NCBI GenBank assembly: GCA_964419225.1 | Contig: CAYQPF010000004.1 | Location: 1 to 64,000 of the forward strand | Direction: 5' to 3' | Length of the DNA stretch: 64,000 nt | Origin: CAYQPF01 sp964419225 | Lineage (GTDB): Bacteria; Cloacimonadota; Cloacimonadia; Cloacimonadales; CAYQPF01 | In this document: positions 37,244-43,603 of the stretch, one piece after another | Numbering within the stretch: the stretch's first letter is position 1 | Layout: every line of letters begins with the position of its first letter | Made by a program: the position numbers and the translations under genes | The notes under the pieces: generated by a model | Databases searched by the model: none | The model's input: only the letters and a program-made list of their open reading frames with translations | What the model was told of the DNA's origin: nothing

Positions 37244-37380
37244 AACAACTCCCCTAATTCCAGAACAGAATTTACTTATATGTTTATAATTTAGGAGTAT
37301 TATTTAAGTCAAGAAATGATTTATACTAACAGCATGAGTTGCTTCGTTGAAGATCGAACACTTGGCGAAGGGGATGTAAA

Positions 37381-37412
37381 GTATCCCGGAGAATGTCCGG
37401 GATACCATTTTT
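37381..37412 (-). terminator. Intrinsic terminator after the P5C dehydrogenase gene
   Basis: GTATCCCGGA / TCCGGGATAC with a five-base loop (37381-37405), starting 12 bases past the stop codon. On the plus strand a CATTTTTTT tract follows, so it could also stop rightward transcripts. Confidence 0.7.
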
Positions 37413-37416
37413 TTCT

Positions 37417-39042
37417 TTAATCCATATAATCGTAAGGCCAGTTAGTCGGTGTGACAAAGCTTTCCTTGAGTGTTCGGGAATTTGTCCAGCGGAGAAGGTT
37501 GAGGAAGCTACCGGCTTTATCATTAGTGCCGGAAGCTCTGCTACCGCCAAAGGGTTGTTGCCCTACAACTGCACCTGTTGGCTTGTCATTGATATAGAAA
37601 TTTCCGGCAGTGAAGGCCAGTTTTTCGGTCAGATCATCGATCACGAATCTGTCTTTGGCGAAGATAGCACCTGTCAGAGCATAGGGAGATGTTGTATCAA
37701 CCAGATCCATTGTATTTTCCAGTTCTTCGGGAGCATAGACATAGATGGTTAGAACCGGAGCAAAAATCTCATCTTTCATGGTAATGAAATGCGGATCTTT
37801 GGCCACTATAATCGTAGGTTCGATAAAATAACCAACTTCATCTTTGCCTTTTCCACCACAGATGATCTCAGCATCAGAAGAATCTTTTGCAAGCTGGATG
37901 TATTTCAAAGTATTTTCATAACTCTTTTTGTCTATCACAGCATTCACAAAATTGTTAGCTTCCAAAACACTGCCAATTTGCAGTCTCTGCATTTCAACGA
38001 GAAGCTTTTCTTTCACTTCACTCCAGATCGTATTGGGGATATAAGCTCTTGAACAGGCTGAACATTTCTGTCCCTGATATTCAAAAGACCCCCTGATCAA
38101 GGCTGTAACAAGACTGTCAATATCTGCAGATTCGTGGGCTAATATGTAATCCTTTCCACCTGTTTCTCCAACTAACTTGGGATAACTTTTATACGTGGAC
38201 AAATTATTGGCGACATTTTTCCAGATGGAATTGAATGTTGAGGTTGAACCTGTGAAATGCACACCGGCCAATTCAGGATGTACCAGAGCGATTTCTGCTA
38301 ATACAGCTCCGCTGCAGGGGATAAAATTGATAACACCCGCGGGTAATCCTGCTTCTTCATATAATTTCATCAGATAGTAATTGGATAAAATTGAAGTTGA
38401 GGCTGGTTTCCATAAAGCTACATTTCCCATCATGACAGGAGCAGAGGCAAGATTTGCAGCAATAGCTGTGAAGTTAAACGGAGAAATTGCTACGACAAAC
38501 CCGTCCAGAGGTCTGTATTCGACTCTGTTCCAGGTACGTGAGGAAGAAATTGGTTGAGATTTGTAGATCTCCTGCATAAAGCTGGCATTGAATCTGAAAA
38601 AATCAACAGTTTCGCAAGTCGAGTCAATTTCAGCCTGAAACATGTTTTTAGATTGACCCAGCATGGTCGCAGCATTGAGGATACTGGAGTATTTTGTAGA
38701 AATAAGGTCAGCTGCTTTGAGAAAGATGGCGGCTCTTTGATCCCAGGATAGTTTATGCCACTTGTCCTGAGCTTTTAAGGCAGTTTCCACTGCGAGTTCA
38801 ATTTCCTGTTTTCCAGCTTCATGATAATAACCCAGGATATGCTGGTGATCATGAGGGCAGATAATAGGTTTCTTTTTGCCGGTAAAAATGCTTTTACCAC
38901 CGATAATGACTGGGATTTCCACCTGTTCAGACATTTGTCTTTGCAGTTCATTATCGAGTTTGATACGTTCCGGTGAACCTTTTAGATAAGATTTTATAGG
39001 TTCATTGACAGGGTTTGGGAGATTGATTATCCCATTGTTCAT
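37417..39042 (-). CDS. pruA: L-glutamate gamma-semialdehyde (1-pyrroline-5-carboxylate) dehydrogenase
   Basis: A 541-residue NAD-dependent aldehyde dehydrogenase of the P5C dehydrogenase (ALDH4/RocA) type. The active-site Cys lies in GQKCSACSRAYI and the general-base Glu in LVGETGGKDYIL; the oligomerisation tail DKAGSFLNLLRWTNSRT is typical of the family. It oxidises glutamate semialdehyde, from proline or ornithine breakdown, to glutamate in the cytoplasm. No proline dehydrogenase lies beside it, so it is a monofunctional enzyme rather than a PutA fusion. The ATG follows AGGAGGAAAAA. It is transcribed alone with its own terminator. It fits an amino-acid-fermenting lifestyle. Confidence 0.92.
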   Translation of the reverse strand: MNNGIINLPNPVNEPIKSYLKGSPERIKLDNELQRQMSEQVEIPVIIGGKSIFTGKKKPIICPHDHQHILGYYHEAGKQEIELAVETALKAQDKWHKLSWDQRAAIFLKAADLISTKYSSILNAATMLGQSKNMFQAEIDSTCETVDFFRFNASFMQEIYKSQPISSSRTWNRVEYRPLDGFVVAISPFNFTAIAANLASAPVMMGNVALWKPASTSILSNYYLMKLYEEAGLPAGVINFIPCSGAVLAEIALVHPELAGVHFTGSTSTFNSIWKNVANNLSTYKSYPKLVGETGGKDYILAHESADIDSLVTALIRGSFEYQGQKCSACSRAYIPNTIWSEVKEKLLVEMQRLQIGSVLEANNFVNAVIDKKSYENTLKYIQLAKDSSDAEIICGGKGKDEVGYFIEPTIIVAKDPHFITMKDEIFAPVLTIYVYAPEELENTMDLVDTTSPYALTGAIFAKDRFVIDDLTEKLAFTAGNFYINDKPTGAVVGQQPFGGSRASGTNDKAGSFLNLLRWTNSRTLKESFVTPTNWPYDYMD

Positions 39043-39339
39043 TTTTTCCTCCTTTCCTAATCCGGGAGACTAATTCCTTTCGAAATTAACCCATTGGTCC
39101 TGATCCATAGTAACCACCATTATCATTTCAGGTATTACCTTAGGTGTCGGACTTCAGAGATAAGACCAAATTAAGATTTATTGGTTAGATGTCAAGAGAG
39201 TAATGGTTTTTGCAGAAAGGTGGGGCGAGAATTAGGAAGGAGGAACAGTATGGACTATATGGACTATATGGACAAGAGGGACAGGAATAATACACAGGGC
39301 AGACACACAGGTCTGCCCCTTCACATATCTGTTTTTATC
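39043..39339. other. Intergenic region with nonamer array and REP-like hairpin
   Basis: GGACTATAT, GGACTATAT, GGACAAGAG, GGACAGGAA at 39252-39287 show an exact 9-bp period. A strong hairpin GGGCAGAC acacag GTCTGCCC lies at 39297-39318. No gene is visible; a frame through the array (MDYMDYMD) is a by-product of it. Confidence 0.65.
39252..39318. repeat. GGAC nonamer array plus REP-like hairpin
   Basis: Four GGAC-start nonamers, then GGGCAGAC acacag GTCTGCCC, which shares the ACACAGGT loop with 13137-13154. Downstream of hydG the hairpin could also act as a 3' end. Confidence 0.65.
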
Positions 39340-40758
39340 TTAATATCTAAAATCTCTTTTGCCGTTTTTGATATCTGCAAGATGTTTTGAGGTAAATGCT
39401 CTGACTTTTTCATTGGTGATATGGGGTACTTCGTTTTGGATAAGAACTTCACCTTTGGCTTTGGTATCCGGGGACGCATAGTCTTCCAGATACTCAGTTA
39501 ATGTCATTAAAGCATTCGGTTGGCAGCAATTGGCGATCTGACCTGATTTAACGAGGCTCATAAATCTGTCGCCTGTCCGGCCTTCACGGTAGCAGGCTGT
39601 ACAGAAACTGGGAATCAAGCCCATACTGAGAAGCCAGTTGACTATTTCATCGAGAGTACGCTTATCACTGATATCAAATTGGCGGGAATTATGGTCCTCA
39701 TCTTCAGGTTCATTATAACCACCAACACTGGTTTTGGAACCGCCACTGAGTTGGGAAACTCCGAGTTTCAACACTTTTTCACGGGTTTTCTGGGATTCAC
39801 GGGTCGAGATGATCATGCCTGTATAGGGTACAGCGATGCGAAGCACTGCCACGATCTTTTCAAAGATTTCATCCGAGATAGCATTGGTAAAGTTTTGAGC
39901 ATCAATTTCATCTGCCGGGCAGATTCTTGGTACACTGATTGTATGAGGACCCACACCCTGAGCTGCTTCCAGATGTTCGGCATGCATCAGCATTCCGACA
40001 AAGTCATAACGGTACATGTTCAGACCGAATAATACACCGATACCAACATCATCGATCCCCCCTTCCATAGCTCTGTCCATAGCTTCTGTATGCCAGGCAT
40101 AATTGGCTTTTGGTCCGGTAGGATGTAATTCTTCGTAGCTTTTCTTGTTATAGGTTTCCTGGAAAAGAATGTAAGTACCGATTCCGGCTTCTTTAAGCTT
40201 ACGGTAGTCTTCGACAGTTGTCGCGGCAATGTTGACGTTTACACGGCGGATCTCGCCGTTTTTGTGTTTAATACTATAGATGGTCTTAATACTTTCTAAA
40301 ATATACTCGATTGGATTGTTTTTGGGGTCTTCGCCGGCTTCGAGGGCCAGACGTTTATGTCCCATATCCTGCAGAGCAATAACTTCTTTGGCGATCTCTT
40401 CCTGAGTCAGTTTCTTGCGGGAGATATGTTTGTTGGCAAATTGATAGGGGCAATATACACAGCCGTTGATGCAGTAATTGGAAAGGTAAAGCGGGGCAAA
40501 CATGACAATACGGTTGCCATAGAATTTCTGTTTGATTTCCATGGCGAGAGAAGTAAGCTTGGCATTTTCATCTTCGAGGTCACATTCCAGCAGAACTGCA
40601 GCTTCCCTGTGGTTGATGCCTTTGAACTGGCGTGCTTTTTCGAGAATACTGTCGATCAGTTCGCGGTTATGTTTGTTCTTATGGGCATATTCAAGAGTGT
40701 CCAGGATTTCCTGATCATCAATAAATTCGGTGGCGATTTTTGATTTGCTGTTATACAT
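39340..40758 (-). CDS. hydG: [FeFe]-hydrogenase maturase HydG (radical SAM tyrosine lyase)
   Basis: A 472-residue radical SAM enzyme. The SAM cluster motif CINGCVYC lies near residue 96, and the C-terminal auxiliary cluster is CTAC followed after 22 residues by the Cys of NCCQPNAL, both typical of HydG. HydG splits tyrosine to supply CO and cyanide for the hydrogenase H-cluster. Length and the ThiH-like barrel fit. It starts one base after the stop of the TM1266-type gene, so the two form an operon under a shared leader. hydE, hydF and the hydrogenase itself are not in the window. Implies hydrogen production during fermentation. Confidence 0.95.
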   Translation of the reverse strand: MYNSKSKIATEFIDDQEILDTLEYAHKNKHNRELIDSILEKARQFKGINHREAAVLLECDLEDENAKLTSLAMEIKQKFYGNRIVMFAPLYLSNYCINGCVYCPYQFANKHISRKKLTQEEIAKEVIALQDMGHKRLALEAGEDPKNNPIEYILESIKTIYSIKHKNGEIRRVNVNIAATTVEDYRKLKEAGIGTYILFQETYNKKSYEELHPTGPKANYAWHTEAMDRAMEGGIDDVGIGVLFGLNMYRYDFVGMLMHAEHLEAAQGVGPHTISVPRICPADEIDAQNFTNAISDEIFEKIVAVLRIAVPYTGMIISTRESQKTREKVLKLGVSQLSGGSKTSVGGYNEPEDEDHNSRQFDISDKRTLDEIVNWLLSMGLIPSFCTACYREGRTGDRFMSLVKSGQIANCCQPNALMTLTEYLEDYASPDTKAKGEVLIQNEVPHITNEKVRAFTSKHLADIKNGKRDFRY

Positions 40759-40759
40759 T

Positions 40760-41038
40760 TTATACTTCCATTTTATTATTTTCTAAGTTTGCCGGGATTT
40801 TGGAATAGACTGTTTTCGTGTTCACATGCGGGAGCATGCCAAGTTTACCCGAAAGAGCACTGATCACATCATTGGGAGCATCAACTACGATACTGATGAC
40901 CGAGATTTGCCGTTTGGGATAAGGGATACCCATGCGGCCGACAATATAATCACTATATTCGTGAAGAATCGAATTCAATTTATCGATGGAATCTTTATTT
41001 TCCACAACGATACCGATCAAAGCGATCCTTGTTTCCAT
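40760..41038 (-). CDS. TM1266-family iron-only hydrogenase system regulator
   Basis: A 92-residue small protein of ACT/NikR-C-like fold (METRIALIGIVVENKD, YSDYIVGRMGIPYPKR, ISVISIVVDAPNDVISAL). This family is usually found beside hydrogenase maturation genes and is named a putative hydrogenase system regulator; the ligand is unknown. The ATG at 41038 is chosen because AGGAG lies about ten bases upstream and the homologous region begins there; an upstream in-frame extension to 41092 would run through the terminator hairpin of the leader. It sits directly upstream of hydG with a one-base gap. Confidence 0.85.
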   Translation of the reverse strand: METRIALIGIVVENKDSIDKLNSILHEYSDYIVGRMGIPYPKRQISVISIVVDAPNDVISALSGKLGMLPHVNTKTVYSKIPANLENNKMEV

Positions 41039-41045
41039 ATTTTCA

Positions 41046-41180
41046 TATCTCCTTTTTCGTACAAAAAAAAATCCTTGTACCCCGAAAGGCACAAGGATAG
41101 TAATATATTTTCAGGATGGAAGCCGAAGCTGCACCTGATCATTGCACTATTCTCTCGCCTTTATGTTCGGGATAAACCCT
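41046..41180 (-). promoter_or_regulatory. Structured 5' leader with terminator ahead of the TM1266-hydG operon
   Basis: Between about 41180 and the start codon the minus strand holds paired segments (TTTAT / ATAAA, AGC TTCG GCT, TGCA / TGCA) followed by a strong intrinsic terminator placed only ten bases before the ribosome binding site. This layout is that of an attenuator or riboswitch. I compared it by eye with the common classes (TPP, FMN, cobalamin, SAM, T-box, THF) and saw no match. Confidence 0.5.
41063..41098 (-). terminator. Leader terminator upstream of the hydG operon
   Basis: On the minus strand ATCCTTGTGCC / GGTACAAGGAT, an 11-bp stem with a six-base loop (41098-41071), is followed by at least eight T. 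It stands before, not after, a gene on this strand. Confidence 0.8.
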
Positions 41181-41298
41181 GCAAGCAGTACGAAATTTTA
41201 ATAATCACACATATATCAGGTTTTGCCGTAAGAGAAGATCCCTGTCAGCTTAACCTTTAATGACAAAATAATGCAGGCCGGGAAAAAAACAAGAAAAT

Positions 41299-41365
41299 AA
41301 TTATTAATTATTAATTATCAATTATTAATGGGGGAGAAGGGAGAGTTGTTGAAACCTGCAGAAAG
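41299..41365 (+). repeat. Composite repeat: heptads plus TTGTTGAAACC core (copy 3)
   Basis: TTATTAA, TTATTAA, TTATCAA, TTATTAA heptads, then a TGGGGGAGAAGGGAGAG spacer and TTGTTGAAACCTGCAGAAAG at 41346-41365. Confidence 0.75.
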
Positions 41366-41471
41366 ATTTTAGTTAAACAATTATCGTTGAACCATCTCTG
41401 TTTATCTTCATAAGAATATTTTTTCTTGTCAAAGAGGGGGGTTAAAATATGATGAATAACAGGAGGAAGAG

Positions 41472-42185
41472 ATGAGTGCATATGATGTTTTTGCGGAGTA
41501 TTATGATATTTTCTGGGATTGGAAAGATCTTTTCAGCAAAATAATGGATGGACTTCAGGGGAAATATGGTTTTAAAACTGAGAAGGTATTAGAAATAGCT
41601 TGCGGGACTGGAAAGAATCTGGAGTATTTTACGGATTCAACTCTGCTAGCAGGTGTTGATATTTCTGCCAGGATGTTGGATAAAGCACGGGTTAATGTGC
41701 CTGCAGGTCAGTTTCATTATGCAAATATGACCGAATTCAATTTAGGTGATAAGTTTGATCTCATCCTTTGTGTTTATGACTCTCTCAATCATTTACTGGA
41801 ATTCAGTGAATGGGAACAGGTTTTTGTTAGAGTGTCGGCTCATCTCGAAGCCGGAGGTTATTTTGTATTTGATGTGAATACCCCGTTCAAACTTAACTTT
41901 GCTCAGAAGCCCAGGTTTATTACGCAGCAGTACCAGAAGGATTACCTGATCATGAAGTATGTAAATTGTGAGGTTAACAAAGCTGAGTGGGATTTAACGT
42001 TCATGGTCAATACAGTAGATGAACAATATGAAGCCCGCAGAGTTAAAATTGTGGAGAATTCTTTCGAAAATGAGCAGATCCGGGAAGCTTTGCTAAAACA
42101 ATTCTCTTCTGTGGAAATGCTCAATGACAAGCTGGAAGAATTAGGAGAAACAGAGTACAGAGTTTATTTCATCTGCAGGAAATAG
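41472..42185 (+). CDS. Class I SAM-dependent methyltransferase
   Basis: A 237-residue soluble methyltransferase. Motif I VLEIACGTGKNLEYF lies near 44, the acidic loop LLAGVDISARMLDKAR near 64, and the later LILCVYDSLNHLLE is the post-I strand and helix. N-terminal YDVFAEYYDIFWDW is typical of the broad class that methylates small molecules. The substrate cannot be deduced. The ATG follows AGGAGGAAGAG. It stands alone between the hydG operon and serA, and a fold-back element begins four bases after its stop codon. Confidence 0.82.
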   Translation: MSAYDVFAEYYDIFWDWKDLFSKIMDGLQGKYGFKTEKVLEIACGTGKNLEYFTDSTLLAGVDISARMLDKARVNVPAGQFHYANMTEFNLGDKFDLILCVYDSLNHLLEFSEWEQVFVRVSAHLEAGGYFVFDVNTPFKLNFAQKPRFITQQYQKDYLIMKYVNCEVNKAEWDLTFMVNTVDEQYEARRVKIVENSFENEQIREALLKQFSSVEMLNDKLEELGETEYRVYFICRK

Positions 42186-42188
42186 GTG

Positions 42189-42403
42189 TTTAACCCGAAC
42201 TGTGCAGTAGAATCTTCACAATCTGGCTGAAGCTATTTCAGTGAGCAGTGGGTAGTAGGCAATATGCCGGAGAGATTTAAGAGAAAGAGATTTGAAGAAC
42301 TTACAATCTCACTCACCATATATTTATTATATAAATTGTAAGTCCTCAGTCAACATGATCTTCGACCCAGTTTGCAAACATCTACTGCACAATCCGGGTT
42401 TAA
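42189..42403. mobile_element. Fold-back / MITE-like element, copy B (215 bp)
   Basis: Ends TTTAACCCGAACTGTGCAG and, reverse-complemented from the right, TTAAACCCGGATTGTGCAG. The central stem is ACTTACAAT / ATTGTAAGT around ATATATTTATTATAT. Relative to copy A it carries an extra ~45 bases, including an in-register heptad array (AGTGAGC, AGTGGGT, AGTAGGC). Confidence 0.78.
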
Positions 42404-42502
42404 GAATTATTGTATAAATATCAATAAGATTATTGACAGACAAAATATAATAATGAAGATTGATAGATTCCTGAAAGATAAAAACGAAAGACTCTCTTCC
42501 TA

Positions 42503-42531
42503 TAAAAACGGGCTGACGGTGAGTCAGCCCG
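42503..42531 (-). terminator. Intrinsic terminator of the SerA-like gene
   Basis: Minus strand CGGGCTGAC tcacc GTCAGCCCG followed by TTTTTATAG, 24 bases after the stop codon at 42555. Confidence 0.85.
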
Positions 42532-42554
42532 GAGTAAGGGTTCTATAATGAGTA

Positions 42555-43481
42555 TTATTTGTTTACTTTATAAGTAATGTCGCCTAATTCGAAGAAATTA
42601 ACTATTTGATTAGCTGCAGCAATACCTGCATTGATATTGGCTTCTTCGGTTTGAGCACCCATTTTCTTGGGAGTAATAAAGATTCTGCCAGCATATTTTT
42701 CTTCTAAAACTGCTTTGCATTCAGGAGCAACATCAGTAGCATAAGCAAAACCGGATTTCTCTGCCATGATTTTAAGTAAAGATTCTTCGCAAACAACTTC
42801 TGCTCTGGCAGTGTTAACTAAAACTGCATTTGGTTTCATAATAGACATTAAATCGTAATTAATAGATTTAACAGTATCTTTTGTTTTGGGTAAGTGTAAA
42901 GAAATGTAATCACAAGTTGAGTATAATTCTACAACAGAGTCAACAGGTTTAACACCTTCAGCGAGCATTTTATCTTTTGCAACATAAGGATCGAAGGCAT
43001 AAACATCCATACCAAAACCTTTAGCGATTAATGCCACATATTTGCCCACAAATCCATAGGCGTGAATGCCGATTTTTTTCCCTCTTAATTCATAACCGTC
43101 TTTTCCTCCAAAGCCTTTTCTGGCAAGATAAAGCATCATAGCGAAAGCTAATTCAGCAACAGCATTTGAGTTTTGACCAGGGGTATTCATAGCGACAATA
43201 TTATTTTGAGTAGCAACAGCCAGATCGATATTGTCATACCCAGCTCCAGCACGAACCACGATTTTTAAGTTTTTACCGGCATTAAGAACTTCTTCGGTTG
43301 CCTTATCGCTTCTGATGATCATTGCATCTGCATCAGCCACAGCCATTAATAACTCGTCATTAGTTTTGTATGATTCGAGTTTTACCAAATCATATCCGGC
43401 TTTTTTGAACACTTCTTCGATACCTTCAACTGCGACTCTGGCAAAAGGTTTTTCTGTTGCTAAAAGTACTTTCTTGGACAT
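42555..43481 (-). CDS. serA: D-3-phosphoglycerate dehydrogenase-like (SerA short form)
   Basis: A 308-residue D-2-hydroxyacid dehydrogenase without the C-terminal ACT domain. The substrate loop VVRAGAGYDNID, NAD-binding GKKIGIHAYGFVGKYVA, catalytic Arg in NTARAEVV and Glu in DVAPECKA are present. The usual catalytic His of TPHIG is replaced: the segment reads TPKKMGAQTEEAN. The same TPKKMGAQT form is, as I recall it, shared by SerA-like enzymes of Bacteroidetes, so it is a subfamily trait rather than decay. Expected to oxidise 3-phosphoglycerate for serine synthesis; serC and serB are not adjacent. Single gene with its own terminator. Confidence 0.82.
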   Translation of the reverse strand: MSKKVLLATEKPFARVAVEGIEEVFKKAGYDLVKLESYKTNDELLMAVADADAMIIRSDKATEEVLNAGKNLKIVVRAGAGYDNIDLAVATQNNIVAMNTPGQNSNAVAELAFAMMLYLARKGFGGKDGYELRGKKIGIHAYGFVGKYVALIAKGFGMDVYAFDPYVAKDKMLAEGVKPVDSVVELYSTCDYISLHLPKTKDTVKSINYDLMSIMKPNAVLVNTARAEVVCEESLLKIMAEKSGFAYATDVAPECKAVLEEKYAGRIFITPKKMGAQTEEANINAGIAAANQIVNFFELGDITYKVNK

Positions 43482-43603
43482 GTTAATCTCCTTTATTTTT
43501 TTTATTTTCTAAACAAATTCTATTTAATATCTTTTGTTTGTCAATATGATTATTTTTATGACAAACATTATCTTTTATATCTGATACAGTTCCAATTAGG
43601 TAA

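Larger units (their letters stand above)
41039..41471. other. Divergent intergenic region: hydG leader and composite repeat
   Basis: The left half is the hydG operon leader; the right half holds a composite heptad/core repeat (41299-41365). The methyltransferase gene at 41472 has a clear AGGAGGAAGAG ribosome binding site; its promoter is not evident. Confidence 0.55.
42186..42554. other. Convergent intergenic region filled mostly by a fold-back element
   Basis: Fold-back copy B occupies 42189-42403; about 100 AT-rich bases follow before the minus-strand terminator at 42503-42531. Confidence 0.65.

Noticed and set aside
39181..39390. 69-codon plus-strand frame with MDYMDYMD
   Set aside because: It is the translation of the GGACTATAT nonamer array and overlaps the hydG 3' end.
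41071..41180. SRP RNA or TPP riboswitch, suggested by GGAAGC and ACCTGATC words on the plus strand
   Set aside because: The surrounding conserved loops of both RNAs are missing and the terminator points to the minus strand.
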